Below are positions 11,766 to 19,859 of a stretch of 37,059 nucleotides of DNA, piece after piece (the first letter of the stretch is position 1; each line of letters begins with the position of its first letter). This DNA comes from Macrocybe gigantea (Eukaryota; Basidiomycota; Agaricomycetes; Agaricales; Callistosporiaceae), in NCBI GenBank assembly GCA_011319805.1, contig SJRY01000032.1:1-37059 (forward strand), written 5' to 3'. The notes beneath the pieces are model-generated. The model did no database searches. It saw only the letters and a list, made by a program, of their open reading frames with translations, and was not told the origin of the DNA. The position numbers and the translations under genes are program-made.

Positions 11766-12414
11766 AACCTGGTTCTGGTGCTTGCGGAATGGAGAATAGG
11801 ACGTTGCAGGTATGATAATCTATCTCTTAAATATGTGGTATGATGCCGAAGGGCACACGGTTGCGGCAAGTGCAATAACTCCGCAAAGTGATCGAGTCCC
11901 TTACAGGTACCGGCCCATATAACTCGTCTAGAGCGGAACCGTCATGCACGAGCGGCATCATGCTGCAGAAGATCGTGACTCTTCATGAGACTTCGAAACG
12001 AGATCAAAAAGGAGTTAAGTACAAACCAAATCGTGGCACAGCTAACGCATGATGCATGATGCCCTGACAACCAGTCAGTCGACCATGGCTCGAAGGTGCA
12101 GTTGAGAGGGCTAAAGCGTTACTTGATCAAATCAGCAGATGACACAGCCATTCTTGGGAGGAGACAGTTCGACATTTCCAGAGCAAGCGTGAGGGAAGAA
12201 ATGAATCACTCCTCTGCTTATCTCCCGACTTTGCAGAGTCGTTTCATTGACTCCCTTTTCAACGTGAGGTCAAAGTCGCAAATAAGCAATTCCTCACCTC
12301 GAGTTCGACTTGTCTCGACTGACACAGCGCGATGAAGCTATATATCCGTGACGCTATAGAAATGATGACATGATACAAGTTGACCCAGGTTTTATAGTAA
12401 ACACAACCCGCCAT
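11766..12414. other. Intergenic region
   Basis: Lies between the monooxygenase start and the end of the first small secreted protein gene. A plus-strand open frame at 12096-12335 has no domain and no supporting splice sites. I looked for a further degenerate copy of the secreted-protein family here and saw none. Confidence 0.35.
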
Positions 12415-12627
12415 TCAAGCTATCGGCGTCGGATCAACGCAGCATCTATAACAGTCGGCGGACACTTGGTCAACGTGATATCCCTTGATGCAGGTGGGGA
12501 TAATGCCGCAGATGGGGTCGCTGCACCTCGGCAAGGTCTGGCGGGGCACGTTGGGCATTACAGGATTAGCGACCGTCGTGCATATCAGCAGGACTGCCAC
12601 GACAAAGGTGGTGATAAGAAATTTCAT
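12415..12627 (-). CDS. Small secreted six-cysteine protein, array copy 1
   Basis: Unrecognised family; 70 residues in one coding exon. MKF is followed by a hydrophobic core and a likely signal-peptidase site at ...TVA/NP (about residue 20). Next comes VPRQ, a monobasic motif that could mark further processing. The remaining 41 residues have six cysteines in the order C-x4-C-x5-C-x12-C-x2-C-C, with GYH after the third and CYRCC near the end. The two genes to the right encode the same pattern. The ATG directly follows a splice-acceptor-like CCAG, and a GTGAGT donor lies at 12735, so a 5'-leader intron of about 108 bases is likely. Possible roles are effector, antimicrobial, cell-wall or signalling peptide; the sequence does not decide. 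Confidence 0.8.
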   Translation of the reverse strand: MKFLITTFVVAVLLICTTVANPVMPNVPRQTLPRCSDPICGIIPTCIKGYHVDQVSADCYRCCVDPTPIA

Positions 12628-12735
12628 CTGGCTAGAAAGAGAGTCAGTTTAGGGGCAAGTGCTTGAAGGTGTTTATGAAGTCTGCAAAAAGGACATTGAG
12701 TATACTGCCTTCGAGATGTCGGAATAACCACTCAC
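12628..12735 (-). other. Putative 5'-leader intron of secreted protein copy 1
   Basis: Donor GTGAGT reads at 12735-12730 on the minus strand and the acceptor CCAG ends at 12628, right before the ATG. The interval is pyrimidine-rich near its 3' end. Copies 2 and 3 also have AG directly before their ATG. Confidence 0.5.
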
Positions 12736-12789
12736 GTACTTCAGATCAGAAGGGGACTTCTCACTATAGGGAAACGGCAACCTTCCGCG

Positions 12790-12798
12790 TATTTATGC
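12790..12798 (-). promoter_or_regulatory. TATA-like element of secreted protein copy 1
   Basis: The minus strand reads GCATAAATAC here, about 55-60 bases upstream of the putative leader-intron donor. Position and composition fit a TATA box, but this is inferred from the motif alone. Confidence 0.4.
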
Positions 12799-12827
12799 GC
12801 GGCGGACCTTTGAATTCATACGTGCTT

Positions 12828-12941
12828 TTTCCACAATCAGGGATCTGAGGTATTCTCCGCACGCCGTTCTGTCCATCCTCATGACAGACCTGTCAGAATT
12901 AAAAGAAAGATTAAATCAGGTGCACCATAGTAAGAATATTG
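12828..12941 (-). promoter_or_regulatory. Conserved upstream blocks of secreted protein copy 1
   Basis: Three short blocks recur in the same order upstream of copy 2, and in part upstream of copy 3. On the plus strand they are TTTCCACA..TCAGGG with TTCTCCGCA (12828-12860), TCATGACA..CCTGTCAG (12880-12896) and GGTGCACCA..GAAT (12919-12938). They lie about 200-310 bases from the ATG. They could be regulatory sites or simply the remains of a tandem duplication that included the promoter. Confidence 0.5.
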
Positions 12942-13314
12942 ACAGCATGGCCACAAGGACTGAATTACTGAACATGCGGGAGTGCTGGTCACATTGGACC
13001 CAGCGATCCTGAAGCAAAATAATATCGTGCCAGAGAAAGGAGCATGATCTTGTATCGATGTCGGGGTATAGTGGTATTGTATACAAGAACTCCCTGACTG
13101 TATATGTAGACGTGGGCACGTGGAATTCTTCGTGAAAGCGGCTCGAGACTCGCATTCGTCCTTCATTCTCTCAGAGCATCAAATATAGAGTACAAGTTAG
13201 ACGGTTATGCAGAGGGATACACTTGGATGTGTGAAGAGATACCAAACCCAACGGCAATACTCCGGCTAATACTTTGGTTATGCATCATAGCCCATCAGAA
13301 CAGCATCCCGAAGT

Positions 13315-13533
13315 TCAAGCACCCACACTAGAATCTAGGCAGCAGCGGTAGCATATCTGAGATACCTGAACCAGATGATATCCGGTAGGGCAAAGGTGAA
13401 CAACCTCGCAAAAGGTGTCCCCACATAACGGTGTGGGTGTTTGGCGAGCCACATTGAACGTGACCGGGCTCGCTATGGCCACCGAAGTGAACGATGCCAA
13501 TGCGATGAACAAGGTAGCAATGGTGTATTTCAT
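13315..13533 (-). CDS. Small secreted six-cysteine protein, array copy 2
   Basis: Paralog of the neighbours on both sides; 72 residues. The signal peptide runs from MKY to about residue 21 (...AIA/SP), then VARQ, then a 41-residue cysteine domain C-x4-C-x5-C-x12-C-x2-C-C with TGYHLVQV and CYRCC. The cysteine spacing is identical to copy 1, while most other mature residues differ, so the scaffold is conserved and the surface is not. The ATG follows AAG directly. A GTGAGT donor at 13584 and a CTAAC branch-point-like motif about 20 bases before the acceptor suggest a 51-base leader intron. Function unknown. Confidence 0.8.
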   Translation of the reverse strand: MKYTIATLFIALASFTSVAIASPVTFNVARQTPTPLCGDTFCEVVHLCPTGYHLVQVSQICYRCCLDSSVGA

Positions 13534-13584
13534 CTTGATGTATAGTTAGGCTCGGCTAGAAGTTCAATAACTATAGGAACTCAC
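13534..13584 (-). other. Putative 5'-leader intron of secreted protein copy 2
   Basis: Reads GTGAGTTCC at the 5' side, contains CTAAC as a branch-point candidate and ends ATCAAG directly before the ATG. Its length of 51 bases is typical for this window, making it the best supported of the three leader introns. Confidence 0.6.
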
Positions 13585-13752
13585 GACGTCACCAGTATTC
13601 GGAGTGCGGACTTGAGATGGTCAGGATCAATCGACGACGAATGAAACTGAAAGGAAAACTCAGAAATGCTTCAACTTTTGACGCTGAGGATAGAGATGCG
13701 TACCGTTGGAGGGTGTCTTGCGGATCCGTGTCCTGGAGTTCTCCCAAGTCCA

Positions 13753-13762
13753 ACCTTTTATC
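13753..13762 (-). promoter_or_regulatory. TATA-like element of secreted protein copy 2
   Basis: The minus strand reads GATAAAAGG. It lies about 170 bases upstream of the putative leader-intron donor, further than in copy 1, so the leader would be longer. Motif-based inference only. Confidence 0.35.
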
Positions 13763-13792
13763 CCGTTTTGACATTTCATTTCATCCTGAAAA

Positions 13793-13887
13793 TTTCCACA
13801 TTCAGGGTTTCTCCGCATACACCCCATCTTCCAGCCTGCGTGCCTGTCAGGAAGAGAACGTCAAGCGGGTGCATCACAATAGAATTG
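13793..13887 (-). promoter_or_regulatory. Conserved upstream blocks of secreted protein copy 2
   Basis: Plus-strand blocks TTTCCACA.TCAGGG.TTCTCCGCA (13793-13818), CCTGTCAG (13843-13850), AAGAGAACG (13852-13860) and GGTGCATCACAATAGAATTG (13868-13887) match those upstream of copy 1 in order and approximate spacing. The last two are also found upstream of copy 3. Confidence 0.55.
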
Positions 13888-14197
13888 TACGTCGTGAAAA
13901 TGGACGGATGGGTCCAGGCGCATGACGGGACAATGGAATTGAAATTGCTTGTCAACTTGTTCAGGTCTTGTGATCGTCAAAGCTTTCAAGTTGTCCGTGG
14001 CGATCAAACATTCGAAGCGAACATATACTTAGGGTGATCAACGGCCCCAAAGAACGCCGAAGAGTGGAGTTCAAACCCACACCGGGGCGGTTGGCAGAGA
14101 ATGAGAATGAAGGTCATAGATGTCATTTCCATCAAACGATGAGTGGCCGTAAGAATATAAAACAGGACATTCCTGAACCTCTGTGACGACTCGATCA

Positions 14198-14416
14198 TCA
14201 GGCCGTGGCGATAGATTCCTGGCAGCACAGATAGCAGCCTGTGTTTGGCACCTTCACGAGGTGGTACCCAATGATGCACAAGGGAATGGCGTCACAGACT
14301 GGCCCCTTGCATTTCGGGCTGTTGACCTGGCGAGCGATGTGAGAATCGACGGGAGTCGCTCCGGCCATGGACATCAAGGACGTCAAGGCTACGAGTGCAG
14401 CAACGATCAATTTCAT
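14198..14416 (-). CDS. Small secreted six-cysteine protein, array copy 3
   Basis: Third paralog, 72 residues. The signal peptide runs from MKL to about residue 20 (...AGA/TP), followed by IARQ. The cysteine domain is C-x4-C-x5-C-x13-C-x2-C-C, one residue longer than in copies 1 and 2 in the loop before the fourth cysteine, and keeps GYHLVKV. CYLCC replaces CYRCC. All three proteins end in Ala. The ATG directly follows CTCAG, an acceptor-like sequence; a GTACGT donor at 14553 would give a 137-base leader intron, but other donors are possible. Function unknown. Confidence 0.8.
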   Translation of the reverse strand: MKLIVAALVALTSLMSMAGATPVDSHIARQVNSPKCKGPVCDAIPLCIIGYHLVKVPNTGCYLCCQESIATA

Positions 14417-14639
14417 CTGAGAGGGAGTCAGGAGGAGCCTATATGAATCGAGGCTCAGGACACTCGCAATGATTGGGGAAAGGCTGCGGCGGCGTGTGAA
14501 GCTGAGAAGGAAAGCGTGAGCTCGACAACACGTAGAAAGAACTGCGGACGTACAGTACTGACAAGAGACTGGTTGGGCGGTGCATCCGTTACGGGCACTC
14601 TGCTAATTATACCGCATTCGAGAACTTCATCCCGTACTC

Positions 14640-14739
14640 GTTTTTCCATATCTATGGATCTCCCTTTAAAGCTTTACCCTTAGTCATGACAAGGGCTGGC
14701 AAAAGAGAACGAAAGCAAGGCCCATCACAATAGAAACCG
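14640..14739 (-). promoter_or_regulatory. Upstream blocks of secreted protein copy 3
   Basis: Plus-strand TTTTTCCA (14641-14648), TCATGACA (14683-14690), AAGAGAACG (14703-14711) and GGCCCATCACAATAGAAACC (14719-14738) resemble the blocks upstream of copies 1 and 2 in order and in distance from the ATG (about 300 bases). Similarity is best in the last block. Confidence 0.45.
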
Positions 14740-15031
14740 AGTGAGAAGAATATATGAAGTAGGGCATAGAGAGGGAATTAAGGATCAATTTGACGAAAGA
14801 GTGAGCGGGGATTAAATGGTACTGGGGTAAGCGGCGAAAGGGGGCGGTTGGCGTGTGGTTGTTACGTGTTGTCCTCCCTCAAAGGAACCACATAGCTGAA
14901 TGTGAGAGACTATGTGCCGTGCGATGGTCAGAGCCTCTGCAAGTCACCTCAAGAGGTCTACCAAACGGAATGCATAGATAGATAGACAATGCATAACACA
15001 ACCGGATATACGTACATCATCACAGTCCCAT
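14740..15031. other. Spacer between the secreted-protein array and the SDR gene
   Basis: Purine-rich spacer with no open frame worth reporting. It probably holds distal promoter sequence of secreted-protein copy 3 and the 3' end of the SDR gene. Confidence 0.35.
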
Positions 15032-16021
15032 TTACGATGAAACGTTCGTCTCCTGGACGGTATGCTCCCACAGCTTCCTCCTAGCTTCCTCTGACCCGAT
15101 ATAGTTTCTCATGCCAATGTCCTCTCCCCTCGATCCAATCCTGAACGCGCCGGGCTTGTTGTTGCCGAGTAAGGCATGAAGGAGGTATTCGCCGCTCTCG
15201 GAGTGGGATATCGACAGTGGGTATGCAAGTGTGAGGATCACAGGAGACAGCGCCCGCAGAAGCATCGAGTTGGAGGAAGAGAGAAGGCGCGTGCGGACGA
15301 AGCCAGGGTATGCATGCATGAAGGACATGCCAGGGTTCCTCTTTGCATATTCCTGGAGTACGTGGATTAACGGTAAAAATGCGAAAGGACGAGAAAGAAT
15401 GCAAACCTCCATCATGAGATCGTTGTATGTCGCTGCCTGCAGCCCAGCATTCTTCAACGAGTACGTCTTCTTCAAGCCCAGGTCGTTCAAGTCGATTTCT
15501 CCGCCGAAACCAGCGGACATTACAGACATCACCTTCGCGTCCTCGCCTTGCTCCTTGGCGCTCCTCAATGCAGGCATGAGCAAATCAATGAACTTCCACC
15601 TCGAATAGTAGTGCACTGCGAGCTTCTTGTCGATCCCCTCCACTGTCTCGTTCCGCCCGTCCGTAGTCATGACCCCAGGGGTCATGACGAGGAAGTTGAT
15701 CTTCGGGTAGCGGCCAAGCAGCTCCTTCGCCGTCGATTGCACATTCTTGATCAGCGACACGTCGCACTGCACAAACTCGTGCGTGAAGTTGGCCCCGGTC
15801 TTGTCGTTCTGAGAAGGTTTCAGGAATTGGGATATGATTGTGTCCGCGGCGGCACGGTTCCGGCCAATGATCACAATGTGCGCATTGCCCTTGGTGTGCC
15901 GAGCGAACACCTCCGCTATGCCCTGGCCAATGCCGGACGTGCCACCGACAAAAATCGCCACGGGGCTGTAGGATGGCGAGAACGCCGCGTTTGCGGCACG
16001 GATGGAGGACAAAGAGGGCAT
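15032..16021 (-). CDS. Divergent short-chain dehydrogenase/reductase
   Basis: NAD(P)-dependent oxidoreductase of the SDR fold; substrate unknown. Two exons, 16021-15407 and 15352-15032, separated by a 54-base intron at 15406-15353, give 311 residues. The cofactor motif VGGTSGIGQG is at residues 25-34, followed by IIGRNRAAAD. The NNAG position reads MTPGV. Ser169 (MSVMSAGFGG) and Tyr199 (TYNDLMME) fit the catalytic positions, but residue 203, where YxxxK has lysine, is Met. HAYPGFVRT follows, as in related basidiomycete proteins. I chose ATG 16021 because the family begins MPSLSS and a TATAAAA lies just upstream at 16102-16108. An upstream in-frame ATG at 16093 would add a hydrophobic anchor. 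The intron is in frame and stop-free. Confidence 0.85.
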   Translation of the reverse strand: MPSLSSIRAANAAFSPSYSPVAIFVGGTSGIGQGIAEVFARHTKGNAHIVIIGRNRAAADTIISQFLKPSQNDKTGANFTHEFVQCDVSLIKNVQSTAKELLGRYPKINFLVMTPGVMTTDGRNETVEGIDKKLAVHYYSRWKFIDLLMPALRSAKEQGEDAKVMSVMSAGFGGEIDLNDLGLKKTYSLKNAGLQAATYNDLMMEVCILSRPFAFLPLIHVLQEYAKRNPGMSFMHAYPGFVRTRLLSSSNSMLLRALSPVILTLAYPLSISHSESGEYLLHALLGNNKPGAFRIGSRGEDIGMRNYIGSEEARRKLWEHTVQETNVSS

Positions 16022-16101
16022 CGTCGATGAGGAGAAGAAGAGGAGAGAGAAGATGGCGACAGCGATGCAGACGACAACGAGACTGCCCTGCATCGACAAT
16101 G

Positions 16102-16108
16102 TTTTATA
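16102..16108 (-). promoter_or_regulatory. TATA box candidate of the SDR gene
   Basis: The minus strand reads TATAAAA, about 80 bases upstream of the ATG at 16021. If used, transcription would start near 16070-16080, downstream of the alternative ATG at 16093, which supports the shorter protein. Confidence 0.5.
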
Positions 16109-16109
16109 C

Positions 16110-17034
16110 AACGACCGTTGGAGGACTTGCCAGAACGACGCGCACTTACCATGGCGCTTATGTAATTATATCGCTCGCGGACGCGTGTACACTGTGAACC
16201 GTGACAACGCGTCGCTTCGGCACAGCAAGTTCAACCCGAAATCAGTAGCGAGTGCGTCGGCAATCTCTGCCCCTTCACACATCTGCTGGAAGCAAGTGCC
16301 ACCGGGGCAGAGAAACGCGCTGCAAATTTGATGTAAGACATACGAATCCTAGCCGATGTCCCGCGAACTCTGGTATTGCAGGGCGGTGGTGTGTGCTACA
16401 CCTGTAAGAAATCGGCCATCAAATTTTCGTCTGAATACATACTTCCGACGGGAAAAAAACGCGTCAGCTACAATGGACGGCGATCTTCAACCCTCCACCA
16501 CGCCCATGGACGCATGTATGTCCTTTCTTTCGAATGTAGCGCGGGATTCGTGTTGCAAAATGGTCGACGAGTGGAGCGAGTAGCCTCGAGCATTGAGGCG
16601 CGTCGTTACTGTATACATGTTTGCCTGAAGCTAGGCGACTTGCTTATTTTTCTGGCGGCATCTGCCGGACTCTTTAAGAATATACAAGCGGCGTATGTCA
16701 AATCTCTATTTACCTGTGCATCCTCCGAGTACGCACGGTTTGCCCTCGATCCCAAAAATTTCTTTTCTCGTCTGTATATTCTCCGACTCGTTCAAAAGTT
16801 TAACTGCGGCATGCACATCACCGTCACTTTCGAAGTGAGAGAAGGTTACTGAAACACTGGAACAATGCACGATGTGAAAGTCGGTGGCGAGTTGGGGGAT
16901 GAACAGTTGCGAATTCCATTCTCGGAGTCTCTCCAACATCAATGTGTCGACGAGTCATAGTATGTTACCGATGTCAATACAGTACAAGTTTCGCAAAAAA
17001 AAAATACTCTACACATACGCCGAGCAATGTAGGC
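16110..17034. other. Intergenic region
   Basis: The longest open frames (16376-16852 plus, 16706-16942 minus) have no recognisable motif and no consistent exon structure. An ATG at 16472 is followed by a GTATGT donor at about 16516, which would allow a tiny first exon, but no second exon was found. I see no RNA gene or repeat. Confidence 0.35.
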
Positions 17035-17437
17035 TCAGCAACACAGGCCGCAGCACAAGAACCCGGCCAGACAACCGGTCAGACTGCCGAAAGGTACGGA
17101 CATCGAGGTCAGCGCAAGACATTGATACAGCTGAAAGGCTGTGTTGACGCACCATCCGAAGCACTTGCAGCAACATGAACAACAGCCGTCATCGTTCCCG
17201 CCTTGCTGCACCTGCACGACCACGGTCTGGGTTGGTGCAGGCGGGGGCTGCGGCTGGTAGTAATATGGAGCGCCTCCGGGAGGCGGACCGTCTGCGTTGC
17301 ATTGAATGAGCAAGCAAAAAACGTCAGACCGTTTATGAGGAGGTGGTTGAGAACATACACTGCTGCTGCTGCGGAGTGTAGTATCCCTGGTATGCGGGGG
17401 AGGGCTTCTCTACCGTTGGATCGCCCGGAGTCGACAT
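17035..17437 (-). CDS. CYSTM-like small cysteine-rich tail-anchored protein
   Basis: Resembles the CYSTM group: small proteins with a Pro/Gln/Tyr-rich N-terminus and a cysteine-packed C-terminal membrane module, often linked to stress tolerance in eukaryotes. Three exons (17437-17359, 17291-17153, 17083-17035) with introns of 67 and 69 bases give 88 residues. The N-terminus reads MSTPGDPTVEKPSPAYQGYY, then Q-runs and a P-rich stretch, then TVVVQVQQGG and DGCCSCCCKCFG. Removing the second intron joins this to CLTGCLAGFLCCGLCC at the end, the expected cysteine-rich helix. That intron is 69 bases, in frame and stop-free, so retention would give a longer protein with 23 extra residues. Likely membrane-associated through the C-terminus, with the N-terminus cytosolic. 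Confidence 0.8.
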
Positions 17438-18946
17438 GATGTTAAAAGGATTTGATGGTGTGATGAAAGGACTGGAAGGAGGCTTGTAGAGCGGATTGTA
17501 TTCGCGGCTTTTGAAAGAGGGATAAGGGCAGGGCTGGAGTTCGACTCAAAGTTAAATCAGAAATAGTTGAACAAAATTAAATGAGATACGATTGGGGTTA
17601 TTACCATAGGTGGCTGGACATTGAATGCCAAACGTTGACAGATCATCTAACGAGTGCCAGCTCTGGTAACCGCTCGATAAAGGAAAAAATCGCAGCAGCA
17701 AAGCACAGCACAAGAATCTCAACATTTGGCGAGGGGATGCAATGAGATAAGTGTCGAAAAAAGAGGATCGAGTCACCATAGGACGCGCAACGAAGGAGAT
17801 ATGTATGGCGGATGCTTCAATCTATCGTTCTACGTGAAAAGCCCACAACGATCACTCAGCTGTCCAGTCCGATGTACCCGACTGACAGACAGTCAAACTT
17901 TCATCGCGTTACTCGGCACCTTTTTGGACGATTCGAAGAGATGCCGAACCAGAAAGCGGTCGTTCTGTTTCGACGGCCCTTGAACTGAATGGCGCAGTCG
18001 ACAATGATAAGGGGTTCACTGCTCACGCATGAACAGCCCACCGCCACAGGCGGCCGGATATGCTTCTCATCGAACTGTTCGATTTAAAGGTACAGACTAT
18101 CTTTGCATAGAACTAAGCCGTAATCGTTGGTGGCGAAGGCGACTGAGAAGCAATGGCAGGAGGCAATAACCGCGCCGACGACGAACATGGAGAGCAGCCG
18201 ACAGACCGCACGCAGCATAGACAGTGGCACCTCTTTCTTGGGCTATGGTATGTTTCCTTGGCGCAGAGAGGATGCAAACAGCTGGTTGACTCCATCAAAC
18301 TGTATTGAGAGGTGAATGCGGTCGTATGGTATACGTATAAAGGGGGGATAAAGGCACGCCGAGGCGGCGATCTTCCAAGGTAGTAACCAGGAACAGCTCA
18401 CCATGACTTCCAAGCCTCCATGTCGAAAGCCCGTCTTTCGTGCATGTTGACAAGGGCATACGAAATTCAAATGTCACGTACAATACCCCACTCCATGAAC
18501 GACTTTTGACAGTTGTGATGATGGCCTGACGCCGGAAAAGGCGCACGCCAGTCCCGCCGTATCCAGTCCACAAACGCATTCAAGCTTTGGCCCAGACTGA
18601 CCCAACTTTGCTCATTGACTTCGCATAACCCTCAAGACTCGCATCACATCTGCACCGACGTAGGCATCATCGCTCGTTTGATGCAGTGAAACTCTGTGCT
18701 ATGATTTCTCCGCGATCATTCGTATCGGAGGGTCCGCGTCAACAATGTCCGCTCGAGGATTGCTATGACACTCACTTTGACGTCAGCACCAAAGCCATCC
18801 TTTCGTTCTCCGGCCCTTATAATTGGACTCTGGAGTCACTCCATTCGTGTTCAAGTGCTACACGTTGCATCACATCCGAGTCGTATAGGGTAGCATGCCT
18901 CGTGCGTCCTTTTCACTCACCTCTGCCTCCAATGTGCTAAATAACC
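17438..18946. other. Long divergent promoter region between the CYSTM-like and Con-6 genes
   Basis: The gene to the left is on the minus strand and the gene to the right on the plus strand, so this 1.5-kb region should carry both promoters. Short open frames at 17552-17779, 17726-17983, 18127-18315 and 18686-18940 show no domains. The last ends close before the Con-6 ATG and is probably leader or promoter sequence. Confidence 0.45.
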
Positions 18947-19537
18947 ATGAGTTGTTCATTAGAGAAAGATCTCAGCAACGTCGTCCGCGGATTAAAGGCC
19001 GCCATCAACAACCCCAATGTTTCCGAGGAGGCAAAGGAGCGCGATTATGAACGCCTCCAGGAGATGGGCTTTGATCCCCACCAGCGTGCCCATCGGAGTG
19101 GTAAGGCGGACGACACTCACCTAAATCGGCAGCTTGGCACGTCTCTCTTTTCGTGTTTTGTATCGCGTTCAGTATACTTCACCTTCCTCACAGGTGGTCA
19201 CAAGGCCGCCATCAAGAGTAAATGGCTCGAGCATGTTATACAATTGGTTTGACTGGGCTCCTTGGCTTTTATAGACCCAAACGTGTCCGCCGAAGCCAAA
19301 CAACGCTCCCGTCGTGTCCTGGAAGGCAAAGCAGCTATGCATTCCCAAACAAAGCAAGTAGACATCGGCAAAAAGAGCCCTGATAATATCGCTAGCCAAC
19401 ACAAGGTTGATATGAAGAGTAAGAGCCTAGTTCCCTTTGATATTTCATATCTGAGCCACGATTCTACAGACACCAGGTTCTCTGAAAAAATCAAAGAACA
19501 TGCCGCCGATCCCGTCGAAGACCTTACTCCACAATGA
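18947..19537 (+). CDS. Con-6 family protein, tandem copy A
   Basis: Con-6 proteins are small, hydrophilic and composed of repeats; in Neurospora the founding member is conidiation-linked. Exons 18947-19100, 19194-19217, 19275-19418 and 19470-19537 give 129 residues in clean phase. Repeat 1 is NVVRGLKAAINNPNVSEEAK. Repeat 2 is GHKAAIK joined by splicing to NPNVSAEAKQ. Repeat 3 is NIASQHKVDMK joined to NTRFSEKIKEHAA and is degenerate. The introns in repeats 2 and 3 split the same codon (Asn after Lys, phase 1). The first intron (93 bases) is longer than the window's norm. Probably cytosolic, and by family likely to accumulate in spores or under stress. Confidence 0.9.
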
Positions 19538-19859
19538 TTTCGCGACATTGATCTCTCTGACGTCGCTTTGTATTCTACATCTCTTTCAACAGATATTTTC
19601 TTCTGTAATAGTCATAAATATAATCTAGTGCACAATCATGTGCGTTTGATTGTGGATATATCGTCATGGGCCAAGGTTGCCCAGTCCAAATGATGTCATT
19701 TAAACTAAGAAGGCAACTCTAGTGCCTTTTCTGGCTCCACGCCAAAACCACACTATTTAAACTTCGCCTCGTCCCATTTCACGTATTCACCTCTTTTTCC
19801 CCTCTTCTATTATTTCGCATCGCCACACACGTACATACAACGACCTTCTGAACCTGAAC
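19538..19859. other. Intergenic spacer and promoter between the two Con-6 genes
   Basis: No coding potential. It contains a TATTTAAA element at 19754-19761, about 100 bases upstream of the copy B ATG, followed by a C/T-rich leader typical of well-expressed fungal genes. A CCCCT (stress-response-like) motif lies near 19799-19803; this is weak evidence on its own. Confidence 0.5.
19754..19761 (+). promoter_or_regulatory. TATA box candidate of Con-6 copy B
   Basis: TATTTAAA about 100 bases before the ATG at 19860, followed by a pyrimidine-rich tract to the start codon. Motif and position only. Confidence 0.5.

Noticed and set aside
14060..14090. Sequence resembling a tRNA T-loop (GTTCAAACC)
   Set aside because: No matching acceptor stem, D-loop or anticodon arm around it.
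15548..16030. Plus-strand open frame of 160 codons
   Set aside because: Antisense shadow of the SDR gene; composition follows the opposite strand's codons.
16022..16111. Longer N-terminus for the SDR from an ATG at 16093 or a TTG at 16111
   Set aside because: The family begins at MPSLSS and a TATAAAA lies between the candidates, so the shorter form is favoured, though a membrane-anchored form is not excluded.
16376..16852. Plus-strand open frame of 158 codons
   Set aside because: Unrecognisable and without an exon chain; a chance open frame is more likely.
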